A stretch of 64,000 nucleotides of DNA from Marinomonas rhodophyticola (GCF_026113935.1 NZ_JAPEUL010000012.1:248001-312000); one strand, 5' to 3'; positions 19,207 through 29,589 are shown, numbered from the stretch's first letter. Numbers and translations are program-made. Notes: generated by a model from the letters alone, not told the origin.

Positions 19207-19625
19207 TTGGCGATTGTACAGACAGCCTCTATTTTTAGAATGGCTCCTGACTGGGAGCTTCACAAAAATACTTTTGAATCCTACAAGCTTAATGGTGAAC
19301 AGCCAGATTTTTATGGTCGTGACGCATCATTGAGTCACCCTTATGTTCATCATATACACCTCGCTCAAACCAAGAGTTAGCCAACCTTTGGGCTAAACGA
19401 CACCCTAGAATTGATCAGGTCTATTATCGCACTACTCGAATGGGTGATCCTGACAATGATTATTGGCTGATTTATGCCTTTGATGATTTTGAAGAGAAGT
19501 ATCTGTTGTTAACCATTTTAGGGCCAGATGCCCACAACAACGCGCAATGGCGTGCTTATCTTACAAGCCTTTACACGCAATTTGTGCAGCCTTGGATCAA
19601 TGGCAAGTTGGATGATGTTGTTTAG
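19207..19625 (+). CDS. YafO-like mRNA-interferase toxin (frameshifted)
   Basis: About 139 residues. The first frame (TTG start at 19207) gives LNGEQPDFYGRDASLSHPYV and VHHIHLAQT, closely following the YafO pattern of an IFGRDA motif then a conserved HIHLA motif. It stops at 19378; inserting one base at ACCAAGAG restores ELANLWAKRHPRIDQVYYR and runs on to LLLTILGPDAHNNAQW and the stop at 19625. YafO toxins cleave translated mRNA on the ribosome. The start abuts the small upstream gene, the normal antitoxin-first order. The split may be a sequencing error or an inactivated toxin. Confidence 0.65.
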
Positions 19626-20030
19626 CTTTCTAACAGTTCTTTTGCCATATTTTCAATATTTAATATGAATTTGGGGGCAGATGAAAAATTGATTGTAAAC
19701 GACGCTGCCAAATCCTTTTTTCATAGCAGAAAGCATCGCTGTCGTACCCGCCACCGACATCACTGCCATGAGCCAAACTATCCGAAACTACCAGCAACAA
19801 GCCGTCCGAATTCAAACCAACCCCGCATGGGTCGACCAAACCATCGAATGCGTTAAAAGCGCTATGCCCGTCTTTGTTGTTTTTTCGAATGTATAAAGTC
19901 TAGATCAAAAACACTTAAGTGAAATAACTGAAAAAAACATGGATGTTTTCAGATATTTCATTTATGTTTGGGGTTACTGAGGCTAGCTTTTAGTTTGCCT
20001 TGATAGTGTTAAGGGTGAGAGGTTACTCGA
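19626..20030. other. Stretch between toxin modules with an orphan ORF fragment
   Basis: No complete gene. A plus-strand open frame at 19699-19896 (65 codons) reads IAVVPATDITAMSQTIRNYQ and continues through NPAWVDQTIECVKSAM; it looks protein-like but lacks a clear ribosome site or recognisable family, so I take it as a fragment of a lost island gene. The last 110 bp hold the candidate operator of the PIN module. Confidence 0.4.
19912..19959 (+). promoter_or_regulatory. Candidate operator of the PIN/HTH toxin-antitoxin module
   Basis: A 10-bp palindrome CACTTAAGTG (19912-19921) is directly followed by an imperfect inverted repeat, GAAATAACTGAAAA on the left and TTTTCAGATATTTC on the right (19921-19959). 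It lies about 75 bp upstream of the antitoxin start, where autoregulated toxin-antitoxin operons bind their own repressor. Inference from position and symmetry. Confidence 0.45.
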
Positions 20031-20495
20031 ATGATGAAAACCAATTTAAATGTTGAGCCGGATACCAGTGCAATAATCAAAGCGCAGCAGTACCTGAAGC
20101 TGCATCAAGCGGATCTTGATAAGTTAAAAATTGATGTGTTACTTAAAAATGGTCAAAAAGCTGAATTTGAATTGCCCAAATTGACGCTTGATGCACTTGT
20201 TCAAGTGTTAGGTCAATTGGCTAAGGATGGCGATGATCAGTTTTTTGAACAGCAGGTTGACTTGGAGAAAATGGTGAGTCCTGCTGTGGCGGCTAAGTTT
20301 CTTGGAATGTCACGACCAAAAGTAACAGGTTATATTTTGGCTGGGCAAATTCCATCTATGAAGGTAGGCACTCATCATCGTGTAAAAATGGCAGATGTCT
20401 TGTTATTTAAGGAGAAGCTTTCTAGTGCTAAGGGGTCAAGAGAAGAGACTCTTAGTTTAATTGCCAACTTTGAGCAAGAGTCAGATTCTATGTAA
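20031..20495 (+). CDS. HTH (excisionase-type) antitoxin of a PIN toxin module
   Basis: 154 residues. The C-terminal half holds a MerR/excisionase-like DNA-binding domain: VSPAVAAKFLGMSRPKVTGY, then the wing IPSMKVGTHHRVKMADVL. The N-terminal half (residues 1-80) is helical, acidic and of unknown fold. It is followed 9 bp later by a PIN-domain gene, the usual antitoxin-then-toxin order, so it probably neutralises the toxin and represses the operon. The start is ATG 20031; a second ATG follows at 20034. Confidence 0.75.
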   Translation: MMKTNLNVEPDTSAIIKAQQYLKLHQADLDKLKIDVLLKNGQKAEFELPKLTLDALVQVLGQLAKDGDDQFFEQQVDLEKMVSPAVAAKFLGMSRPKVTGYILAGQIPSMKVGTHHRVKMADVLLFKEKLSSAKGSREETLSLIANFEQESDSM

Positions 20496-20504
20496 GGGGT
20501 TGTT

Positions 20505-21059
20505 ATGGATGATAAAATTTTGCTGGATGCAAATACCCTATATTCACAACCATTGAGGATGATGCTTCTTAATTTGATGCAGTTAGATGGGTGTACTACT
20601 CAGTTTTTTTGGACTGATAAGATAGATGCCGAATGGTCTAATGCTTTAATTCGTAGGCATCCCGAAAGCAAAGACGTCATTATTAAGCAGGTATATTCGA
20701 TTAAGGCATCCTTTTTCGATCGCTATGTTTTAGGTTACGAGCCATTAATAAATCAGCTTGACCTTCCTGATCCAGATGATCGTCATGTTCTTGCTGCTGC
20801 AGTAAAAACGGGTTGTAATATTATTGCGACAGATAACATTAAAGACTTTCCGGCAAAATTATTGGCTGAGTATGGTATTAGAACGATGACAAGAGACGAG
20901 TTGATGTGTTTCTTGTTCACTAAAGAAAAAGATAGTGTCATGAAAGCGTTAGATAATTTTGCACGTGTACATAAAGACCCGGAGCTTACAGTTGAAGATT
21001 TGTTAATAAAGCTTGATCGTTCAGTGCCAAGTTTTACACATTTAGTAAGAGAGTCGTGA
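20505..21059 (+). CDS. PIN domain ribonuclease toxin
   Basis: 184-residue PIN-domain protein, probably a metal-dependent RNase toxin. The first acidic residue is in ILLDANTLY (about residue 8); the later acidic cluster is DLPDPDDRHVLAAAVKTGC, and the last is in IATDNIKDFP. These four positions form the usual PIN active site. The 50-residue C-terminal extension after the core is longer than in VapC (about 130 residues). It starts 9 bp after the HTH gene with GGGGTTGTT upstream. Confidence 0.8.
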   Translation: MDDKILLDANTLYSQPLRMMLLNLMQLDGCTTQFFWTDKIDAEWSNALIRRHPESKDVIIKQVYSIKASFFDRYVLGYEPLINQLDLPDPDDRHVLAAAVKTGCNIIATDNIKDFPAKLLAEYGIRTMTRDELMCFLFTKEKDSVMKALDNFARVHKDPELTVEDLLIKLDRSVPSFTHLVRES

Positions 21060-21081
21060 CTTAAAAATCCTGTATAGCTTT

Positions 21082-21108
21082 AAAAATACCACCTTCGGGT
21101 GGTTTTTT
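21082..21108 (+). terminator. Terminator of the PIN module
   Basis: Stem ACCACC/GGTGGT with TTCG tetraloop, flanked by A-rich and T-rich runs, 23 bp after the toxin stop. A classical rho-independent terminator. Confidence 0.85.
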
Positions 21109-21193
21109 ATGCCTGTTGAAAATGCTTTTGCTCTTCTGTGGAGCGCTCTTCTTACAAAAAATCATTTGGCCTTTTCCGTGATTTAAAATTATA

Positions 21194-21215
21194 CTGTATA
21201 TCCATACAGTATAAT
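21194..21215 (+). promoter_or_regulatory. LexA (SOS) box overlapping umuDC promoter
   Basis: CTGTATATCCATACAG (21194-21209) fits the gammaproteobacterial LexA consensus CTG-N10-CAG. The TATAAT -10 hexamer (21210-21215) follows directly, so LexA binding would occlude RNA polymerase. The umuD start lies 12 bp downstream, so the leader is short. Confidence 0.88.
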
Positions 21216-21227
21216 TTGGTGTTTATC

Positions 21228-21674
21228 ATGCGTGTGACGTATCTTGGTGTGTCTGAGTCGGCGGCGTTTATCGCGGCCAACAGTGTGCGAATCCCACTTT
21301 ATGTGGATTCTGTGTCGGCGGGGTTTCCTTCGCCTGCTCAGGATTTTGTTGAGAAATCGTTGGATTTGAATGCGTTTTGTGTGGCGCATCCTAATGCGAC
21401 GTTTTATGTGCGTGCTCAGGGGGATTCGATGATTGATGTAGGGATTCATTCGGGTGATGTGTTGGTGGTAGACCGTTCACTAACGGCGCGACATGGGGAT
21501 ATTGTGATTGCCTGTATCCACGGAGAAATGACGGTGAAAACGTTAGAGTTGAAACCCAATGTGTTGCTGCGTCCGAAGAACAAAGCTTATAAGGCCATTC
21601 CTATTACCGAGGAGTCGGGGTTGGAGATTTTTGGTGTGGTCGCGGGTGTGGTTCGCAAATATGAGCGCGGCTAA
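21228..21674 (+). CDS. umuD: UmuD-like S24 autoprotease, translesion polymerase accessory
   Basis: 148 residues from ATG 21228; the longer frame from 21138 would start upstream of the promoter. RecA-stimulated self-cleavage is expected in SAGFPSPAQDF (between Ala and Gly). The catalytic Ser is in QGDSMID and the Lys in MTVKTLEL. Cleaved UmuD' dimers combine with UmuC to form DNA polymerase V. Its 3' end overlaps the umuC start by 14 bp. The LexA box places it in the SOS regulon. Confidence 0.92.
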   Translation: MRVTYLGVSESAAFIAANSVRIPLYVDSVSAGFPSPAQDFVEKSLDLNAFCVAHPNATFYVRAQGDSMIDVGIHSGDVLVVDRSLTARHGDIVIACIHGEMTVKTLELKPNVLLRPKNKAYKAIPITEESGLEIFGVVAGVVRKYERG

Positions 21675-22944
21675 GAATACGGCTTTTGCTTTGGTCGATT
21701 GCAATAATTTTTACGCGAGTTGCGAGAAGTTGTTTCGGCCTGACCTAAGGCATACGCCTGTTGTGGTGCTGTCGAACAATGATGGCTGCATCGTCGCGCG
21801 TTCTAAAGAAGCGAAAGCATTGGGTATTAAAATGGGCGTGCCCGTTTTTCAGGTTCAAGACGCGCTAAGAAAACACGGTATTGTGTGTTTTTCGTCGAAT
21901 TATGCCTTGTATGCGGATATGTCGAATAGGGTGATGACCACGTTAGAAGAGGAAGCGCCGCGGCTTGAGATATATTCTATTGATGAAGCCTTTATGGATT
22001 TAACCGGTGTCGAACATGTGACAGATCTGCTGGCGTTTGCTCAACGAGTAAAAGCAAAGGTCGATAAATGGACGGGCATCACGGTTGGGGTGGGTATTGC
22101 ACCCACTAAAACCTTGGCGAAGTTGGCGAATCATGCGGCAAAAAAGTACCCCGCAACGGGGTCTGTGGTGGATTTGATGAATCCAGATAGGCAAAAACGC
22201 TTGTTAGCCTTGGTCGATGTGGGTGATGTGTGGGGTGTTGGTCGTCGAACCACAGCAAAGCTCAAAGCAAAGGGTATTCATACGGCGTGGGATCTGGCGA
22301 ACGTGAACGCCAAGGTGATGCGCAGTGAGTTTTCTGTGGTGATGGAGCGAACGATTCGAGAGTTGAACGGTGTGTCATGTTTGGATTTGGAGTGGGTTAG
22401 GCCTACAAAGCAGCAGATCATTTGCAGTCGATCATTTGGGCATAAAGTCACAGATAAGCGTGAACTAGGGGAGGCCATCGCCAAATATATGACCCGTGCC
22501 GCTGAGAAGTTACGTAGCGAGCAGCGTTTTTGTCGCGTGGCCAGTGTGTTTATTCGTACCAGCCCTTTTATTCCAAACGAACCGCAGTATTCCGCGTCGC
22601 TTACCGTTGAGCTGCCGAATCCAACCGATGATACACGAGACTTATTGGCGGTCGCTGAGGGTATTTTTCATCGCCTGTATCGTGCTGGTTATCGTTATGC
22701 CAAAGGTGGTGTCATGCTTACTGATTTTTATGAGCCGGGAACGGTTCAGCAAGACTTCCTGTGTGTTGATAGCACAAAAACCAATTCAAAAGCCTTAATG
22801 GGCGTCATGGATAAGATCAACCGCAGTGGCATGGGCCAGGTTTTCTTTGCTTCGCAAGGGGTGTCGCCACAGTGGGCAATGAAACGAGAGCATTTATCGC
22901 CAGCCTACACGACCAAGTGGGATGATTTGCCCAAAGTGTGGTAA
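21661..22944 (+). CDS. umuC: DNA polymerase V catalytic subunit UmuC
   Basis: Y-family translesion polymerase, 427 residues from ATG 21661, which overlaps the umuD stop. Catalytic acidic residues lie in FALVDCNNFYASCE and YSIDEAFMDL; the finger motif SNNDGCIVARS and the helix-hairpin-helix VWGVGRRTTAKLKAKGI are present. The C-terminal DUF4113 end MKREHLSPAYTTKWDDLP fits UmuC. Cotranscribed with umuD under LexA. Confidence 0.95.
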   Translation: MSAAKNTAFALVDCNNFYASCEKLFRPDLRHTPVVVLSNNDGCIVARSKEAKALGIKMGVPVFQVQDALRKHGIVCFSSNYALYADMSNRVMTTLEEEAPRLEIYSIDEAFMDLTGVEHVTDLLAFAQRVKAKVDKWTGITVGVGIAPTKTLAKLANHAAKKYPATGSVVDLMNPDRQKRLLALVDVGDVWGVGRRTTAKLKAKGIHTAWDLANVNAKVMRSEFSVVMERTIRELNGVSCLDLEWVRPTKQQIICSRSFGHKVTDKRELGEAIAKYMTRAAEKLRSEQRFCRVASVFIRTSPFIPNEPQYSASLTVELPNPTDDTRDLLAVAEGIFHRLYRAGYRYAKGGVMLTDFYEPGTVQQDFLCVDSTKTNSKALMGVMDKINRSGMGQVFFASQGVSPQWAMKREHLSPAYTTKWDDLPKVW

Positions 22945-23002
22945 AGGCTGATTCGTAAGCTTTAGCAAGCGTTTTGCTCTCATTAAGGTCATGTGGCAAT
23001 AA

Positions 23003-23040
23003 AAAATGCCCTTATTGCCATTTGGCGATAAGGGCATTTT
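23003..23040 (+). terminator. Terminator after umuDC
   Basis: Long inverted repeat AAAATGCCCTTATTGCCA / TGGCGATAAGGGCATTTT with one mismatch and a two-base loop, ending in T-run. It lies 60 bp after umuC; the A-rich left side could also serve the convergent SulP gene. Confidence 0.85.
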
Positions 23041-23130
23041 ATGTGCATTCACAGATGGGCTTGCTCATCAAGTTGGTTATCGTTGTTGATGAACCGATAT
23101 TGGCTTAAGTAAGCGCTGTTGCGTTATTCG

Positions 23131-24784
23131 CTAGGCGTCTTTTAGGCTTTCTACCGCCTGTGCCAACGCCGATTTTCTTGAGTCACAAAAAGCGTTGTGA
23201 GGCAAACGGCTTAATATCCCCAGTTTCTCCAAACGTTCTGTTGTTTGCCCGTTGGGACTAAAGATATACACCGCGCAATTGGCGTCTATCGCGTCTTTGA
23301 TGGCGTTTTCCAGTGCTAAACCAATGGTGAGATCCATCATGGGGACAGCGCTTAAATCTAATACCACGGCTTTATAATTGTGTATGCGGTTGTGGTGCTT
23401 GGCGATGGCTTTGCTGGCGCCAAAGATCATTGGGCCAGACAGATAGAACAATAATACTTTTGCCGTCGGCTTGATCTAATAATATTTTTTCTTCTTTTGA
23501 CAGGGGAATGTCGTCGTCCGCATCGCTGATCGCTTTTACATTTCCTGATTGTAAGCGGCTGAGTTTTTCGATGGTCATGATGTTGGCAATAAAGACACCA
23601 ATGCCTACCGCGACCATTAAATCCACAAATACGGTAAGCGCCATAACGCCATACATGATAATAGTCGGCGATAAAGCGACTTTATGCGCGCGCTTCAGGA
23701 AGCTCCAATCGAGGATATTGATACCAACATACAATGCGATACCCGCGAGCACCGCCATAGGAATAGGGCTGATCAGTTCCGATGCGCCGAGTACGACGAG
23801 TAATAGAATGAGCGCTCTCGTGATGCCTGCAAGGGGGGATTTACCACCAGATTGTATGTTGACGACTGTGCCCATGGTCGCTCCCGCGCCAGGTAATCCA
23901 CCCAACAAACCGGAAAAGAAGTTAGCGGTCCCTTGGCCGATGAGCTCTCGGTTTGAGTCGTGCTCTTTGCGCGTGAGGTTGTCGGCGATGACCGCGGTTA
24001 AGAGTGTGTCAATACAGCCTAGCGTGCCCAACACTAAACCATTAATAATGATCTCAATAAATACCGAGCGTTCAAATGTAGGCCAGTGAATAGAAGGCAA
24101 GCCAGACGGGATGACGCCGATACGGCGAACATCAGAGTCGCTGAATAGAATGACAGAAATGAGAGTAATAGTGACTAGGGCGACGAGTTGTGGTGGCACA
24201 TATCGACGCCAATGTTTCGGCAAATAGAACAACACGCCTACCGTCAGTAAGCCTAAAAATAACTCGGAAAATTTAAGGTTAAGTATTAGGTTCGGTAAGG
24301 CGCTTAAGGTGCCCATTACGCCACCTGATGGTGAAGGGTGCCCCAAGAAAGGTGCAATTTGTAAAATAATCAGAATGATACCAATGCCAGACATAAAGCC
24401 TGAAATGACACTGTAGGGCATTAGGGTGATGTATTTGCCTAACTTTAGATAACCTAATGTTATTTGAAATAAACCTGCGATCATCACCACGGTAAACGCC
24501 ATGGCGACGCCACCCTCAGGGCTGCTCGCCATCATGCTGGTAAGCACGGCTGTCATGATAACTGTCATTGGGCCGGTGGGTTCAGATATCAGGCTGGTCG
24601 ACCCTCCAAATAGCGCGGCAAATAAGCCGACTATTATAGCTCCCCAAAGCCCTGCTTCGGCACCAGCACCTGAGGCTACGCCGAAAGCAAGCGCCAGCGG
24701 CAGTGATACAATGGCCGTGGTTGCTCCGCCAAATAAGTCGCCAGTAAGAGTCCAGTCTTTGAAGCGAGAAAAATCAATGATCAT
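23131..24784 (-). CDS. SulP family anion transporter with STAS domain (frameshifted)
   Basis: Inner-membrane SLC26/SulP transporter of about 550 residues, moving sulfate, bicarbonate or a related anion. The membrane domain from ATG 24784 has the SulP entry motif ATTAIVSLPLALAFGVASG and a late GIALYVGINILDWSF. The cytoplasmic STAS domain at the end contains VVLDLSAVPMMDLTIG. The two frames overlap; a one-base shift near 23450 links SIIVL to FYLSGPMIFGASKA with no gap. No carbonic anhydrase neighbour, so substrate is undetermined. Confidence 0.88.
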
Positions 24785-24906
24785 TATTTGTTTACCTGTC
24801 CGTTATCTGTCTTTAAATCAATCCTTTGAAGTAATCCATCGTAGTCTGTTACAAAAGAGCCCCCGCAGTTGCGAGTTCTTTGTATTTTTCATCAAAATGC
24901 GCTGCG

Positions 24907-27900
24907 TTATTCTGCGTGCGTTTCTGATGTTGTTTCTGTGTTATTGTCTTCACGAGCAATTCGAGGGTCGTTTTTAACGCGACCTGTCGATCCACGACGA
25001 CGAGACGATGCTGCTTTGCGTTTTTGTTCTTGCTCTAAGCGTAGCTTTTCTTGTTGAGCTAAAATAGCAGCGGGCAATTCTACTGGCGCTTTCGCTTCAG
25101 CGTTAGCCGGTTTAGTGGCAGGTTTGCCACGTCCACGGCGAGGTGTTCGAGTCGTACGAGCGTTATTGTCCGCTGGTTCTACTGTGTTGTCTTCTTTGCT
25201 CGCTTCTGTCGTCTCAGCTTGGCTTTCAGATTGAACGTTCTCTGTCTCTACCACTGTAGTGTTAGATTGAGGTGTGTCTTCTGTCGCCACGGCAGGTTTT
25301 GCCTCTGCTTGAGTCGTTTCTGCTTGCTCTGCTACTTGGGTCGCTTCTTCTTTCGCTTCAACTGGAACGGCCACGGTTTCAGGTTGAGTGTCAGTTGTGT
25401 CTGCTGTTGGTAGCGTTACCTCAGGTGTTTCTTGTTCAATTTGCTCAATTTTTCGCATTTGAGCTTTGACCGACATCTTAGGTTTAGCAGGTTTCACCTC
25501 AGGTGCGCTGTCTTTATCTGCAACATCCTCTGCAGTTACTGACGCATCGTCTGATGGTGCTTCAACGGCTTGAGGCTTATCTTCTTCTGTTGAGGCTTTT
25601 GGCGCTTCCACAGCATCAGCTTTATTGTCTGCTTTTGTCTCCACTTCGGCTTGTACTTTTGCCTCTACTTCGGGTTTAGACGCCGCATCTTCCATTATGC
25701 TTGTTGCGTCGGTGTTTTTTGTGTCAACGGATGACGCGTCTGTTTTTTCTACTGGAGCTGTAGTCGTTGTTGATTGCGCATCAACGTTTTCAGACTCAGT
25801 GTTTTCTTGCTGTACGCTGTTGTCTTCTTTTGTGGACGACGTGAGCGACGTGAGCGACGAGAACGACGTTGAGGTTCATCACCGTTTTCGTTGTTTTCCA
25901 CCTCAGCGTTTTGAGCGGCTTCAACTAGAGCGGCATCTTCTTGCTCTTGCAACTTAGCGGCTTCAAGAGCTTCTTCTTTCAGCTTACCATTACGGCGACG
26001 GTTGTCATTGCGTTCGCGTTTGCGTTCTTTAACTTCAGGAACTTCTTTCTGAGGCTGGCGTGGCGCTGCTTTTACAGCGGCTTCCTGCTTTTCAGTTCTT
26101 GGTTCTTGAGCATCCGTCTTGTTGTTGCGGTTGTTGCGACGGTTATTGTTGTTGCCTTTTGTTGCTGCTTCCGCTTGTTCACGGCGAGACTGACGAGTAG
26201 AGCGATTGTTTTCTGCTGTGCTCTGGTTGTCATCACGGTCTGCATTCTGATGCTTAACCGTACGCTTGTTGCGGTTTGTGCGATTGTTTACTGGTTTGCT
26301 TGACGCATTGCGTTCAGCTTGAGGTGCTGTGTTTGAGCTAGGTGTTGCACTCGCGGCTTTTGGCTTAGCTTTTGTTTCTGTGCTACCAAATAGAGCGGTG
26401 ACAATACGTTTAAACAAACTAGGTTTGCTGGGCTGGCTCTTCGCTGATTTTGCTGTTGCTACCGTTGCTGGAGTTGTGTGCTCTGGCGCTGGTGCTTTTG
26501 GTGCAATACTTGTTACAGCCGCTTGTGCGCGCACGTTTTCGCTTGCTTTACGAGGCTCATACGGTGGCTGCTCTGGCGTTTCTACTAAGGTATAGCTGTT
26601 TTCGTTTTGAGTGATAACCGTACTGTCATCACGAATACGTTCTACTTCAAAGTGCGGTGTTTCCATATGAGGATTTGGCACAAGAATGATGTGAACGTTA
26701 TTGCGTTTTTCGATTTTAGCGATATTTGTGCGTTTCTCGTTGAGCAAGAAAGTAGCGACAGACACAGGTAAAACAGCACGAATCTGAGCAGTACGTTCTT
26801 TCGAACATTCTTCTTCGATTAGGCGAAGCACAGACAGAGCGAGTGATTCTACGTCGCGGATGAAGCCTTGGCCATTACAGCGAGGACAAACGATACCACT
26901 GGTTTCGCCAAGAGAAGGGCGCAAACGCTGGCGTGACATTTCCAATAAGCCAAAGCGAGAGATGCGACCAAGTTGAACGCGAGCACGATCCGCTTCTAGC
27001 GCGTTCTTCATGCGGGTTTCAACTTCTTTCTGGTTGCGTACTGGTGTCATATCGATGAAGTCGATCACCACCAAGCCACCGATATCACGTAGACGCAATT
27101 GACGAGCAATTTCGTCTGCGGCTTCTAGGTTAGTTTGTAGCGCTGTTTCTTCAATGTCTCCGCCTTTTGTTGCGCGAGCCGAGTTGATATCGATAGAAAC
27201 TAGTGCTTCTGTCGGATCGATAACAATAGAGCCGCCAGAAGGCAAGCGAACTTCACGCTGGAAAGCCGTTTCGATCTGAGTTTCGATCTGAAAGCGGTTA
27301 AACAGCGGTGTAGAATCGGTGTACATTTTAATGCGTGACTTGAAGTGTGGCATGACTTGCATGACAAAGTTAATCGCGTCTTGATACGCGTTTTTCTCGT
27401 CAATTAACACTTCACCGATGTCTTCACGTAGGTAGTCGCGAATGGCACGGATAACGATATTGCTTTCTTGGTAGATTAAGAAAGGAGCCGGTTTTTCAGA
27501 AGCGGCTTTGGTGATAGAAGACCACAGTGTATCCAGGTAATCCAAATCCCACTGAAGCTCTTCTGTTGAACGACCTACGCCGGCAGTACGAACAATTAGA
27601 CCACCATTTTCTGGTGTGTTCAGACCTGACATGGCTTCTTTTAGGTGCGAACGGTCGTCACCGTCAATACGACGAGAGATGCCGCCGGCACGTGGATTGT
27701 TTGGCATAAGAACCAAGTAACGTCCAGCTAAGCTAACGAAGGTCGTCAGTGCGGCGCCTTTGTTGCCGCGTTCTTCTTTATCAACCTGAACGATGACTTC
27801 TTGGCCTTCGCTTAGTACATCTTTGATGTTGATGCGGCCATCATGGTTTGATTTTTTCGAAAAATACGTTTTGGATATTTCTTTTAATGGTAAGAAGCCG

Positions 27901-28094
27901 TGGCGATCAGCACCAAAATCTACGAAAGCAGCTTCTAAACTCGGTTCTATGCGAGTGATGCGGCCTTTGTAAATATTGGACTTCTTTTGTTCGCGTGAAC
28001 CGGATTCTATGTCTAGATCATATAGACGTTGACCGTCTACTAGGGCGACGCGCAACTCTTCTTGTTGAGTTGCATTGATAAGCATTCTAATCAT
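24907..28094 (-). CDS. rne: Ribonuclease E (frameshifted in the C-terminal scaffold)
   Basis: Essential endoribonuclease that initiates mRNA decay and rRNA/tRNA processing and scaffolds the degradosome at the inner membrane. Start ATG 28094 gives [13 protein letters not shown], matching E. coli. An S1 domain follows (residues 35-120), then the catalytic aspartates in [12 protein letters not shown] and [11 protein letters not shown], and the zinc-link CPRCNGQG. After about residue 510 the chain is low-complexity, rich in Arg, Asn, Ala and Glu, typical of the RNA-binding scaffold. The frame shifts by one base near 25815; joining both gives about 1062 residues, as in E. coli. Catalytic half intact. 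Confidence 0.95.
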
Positions 28095-28566
28095 TGTATG
28101 TGTGAACTCTGTGAGCTGATTCGAAAGAGTCACAACAGTGATAGGTAACCATTAATAAATCTGACTCAGCATGAGAGCAAGTCATTCAGTCTTTTCTGGC
28201 GAGAGGAGTACGCGATTCGTTTACTTTATGTTAAACGCTTTCATGCGGTCGCTGCCGTGATCAATACCAAATAGTCTCTTTAACCGGTCTCGTTTCTTTG
28301 CCTTTTTACGAAACAACGCGAACGCGCGGTCGAGCAATTTAATGAGAGTTCCTTCCACTGAAGCGGATTTTTCCGAATCATGCGGTTTATTATTTAAGAT
28401 TAACTGTTACAGAGGTAAGATAGGGGGCCAAAGTGTCGCTTCGGCAATTGTCATTCAATTCTTGCATCTTATCTTCGAGGTGTTTTGTTGCCTCTTACCC
28501 TTTGCGAATGTGAATATAACAGTAAAAACTAAGTGCTTCAATTATAAAGGAAACCAATCTTAGCTT
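28095..28566 (-). promoter_or_regulatory. rne 5' leader and divergent rne/rluC intergenic region
   Basis: About 470 bp without a gene between rne and rluC, which are divergent as in E. coli. Long leaders upstream of rne mediate RNase E autoregulation in enterobacteria; the length here fits a similar leader, but I cannot point to a defined hairpin or promoter with certainty. A 73-codon plus-strand frame at 28342 has no family features. Confidence 0.45.
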
Positions 28567-29538
28567 ATGTCGGACTCAGAACTTAATTTAACAGAGCGTC
28601 CCGCGGTTCGTTACGTCACGATTGACGACAATAATACGGGTCAGCGAATCGATAATTTTTTGGTTACTTTTCTCAAGGGGTTCCGAAAGGCAAGATTTAC
28701 AATCTGCTAAGAAAAGGCGAAATTCGCGTCAATAAGAAGCGCACTAAACCCGATTATCGCCTTCAAAACGACGATATCGTGCGTATTGCGCCGATTGTAA
28801 TTGCGCCAGAATCGGATAAGCCTGTGCTGTCTGATCGCTTAAAAAACGAGATAGAATCACGCATTGTCTATGAAGATAAAGGTTTAATTGTGATTAATAA
28901 ACCTTCTGGCTTAGCGGTGCATGGTGGTAGTGGTTTGAGCTTTGGTTTGGTGGAAGTAATTCGCCAAATGCGACCATTAGAAAAATTCATTGAGCTTGTT
29001 CATCGATTGGACCGTGATACTTCTGGTCTTATCATGGTGGCGAAAAAGCGCTCGGTACTCAAAGAGTTGCATACGGCGCTACGTGAAAAAGAAGGTGTGC
29101 AAAAAACCTATTTGGCGTTGGTTTATGGTAGCTGGCCTAAGCGTAAATTACAGGTTAATGCCCCGCTACTCAAAAACGAGTTGCAATCTGGGGAACGTAT
29201 TGTCCGAGTGCATACGGATGGCAAAGACAGTTTGACGCGATTTAAGTTGGTTCGACAATTTGAGGGATACAGCTTAGTTGAGTGTGAAGTCCGTCACAGG
29301 ACGTACACATCAAATTCGAGTTCATACCCAGTATGCGGGTTATCCTATTGTCGGGGATGACAAGTACGCGCCAGCTGAGTCGATAAAAGAGTCAAAAGCG
29401 TTGGGGTTTAAACGCTTGTGTCTGCATGCGACGCGATTGGAGATCATGCTTAATGGTGAACGTATGTTGTTTGAAGCGCCACTTGATAAAGAATGGCAAA
29501 CTCTGATGAATGAAAATTTAACGGATATTTTTTCTTAG
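28567..29538 (+). CDS. rluC: 23S rRNA pseudouridine synthase RluC (two frameshifts)
   Basis: Pseudouridine synthase for 23S rRNA positions 955/2504/2580 (E. coli numbering), about 323 residues. The start MSDSELNLTE at 28567 is followed by the S4 RNA-binding domain; one base is missing near 28681 (CAAGGGG) before VPKGKIYNLLRKGEIRVNKK. The catalytic Asp is in ELVHRLDRDTSG. A second shift near 29290 leads to VTGRTHQIRVH and the stop at 29538. Both shifts fall in conserved sequence of an otherwise perfect gene, pointing to sequencing errors. Confidence 0.92.
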
Positions 29539-29544
29539 TTCGTA

Positions 29545-29576
29545 AAAAAACCACCGTTTTGACGCGGTGGTTTTTT
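29545..29576. terminator. Bidirectional terminator between rluC and chemoreceptor
   Basis: Perfect 12-bp inverted repeat AAAAAACCACCG / CGGTGGTTTTTT with an 8-nt loop, placed between two convergent genes, so it can serve both. Confidence 0.9.
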
Positions 29577-29589
29577 GTCAATTTTGCGC

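Noticed and set aside
24501-26595. Several plus-strand frames opposite SulP and the rne scaffold region
   Set aside because: Antisense to low-complexity RNase E or transporter sequence; no ribosome sites or family match.
28342-28563. 73-codon frame in the rne/rluC intergenic region
   Set aside because: No recognisable features and lies in a likely regulatory leader.
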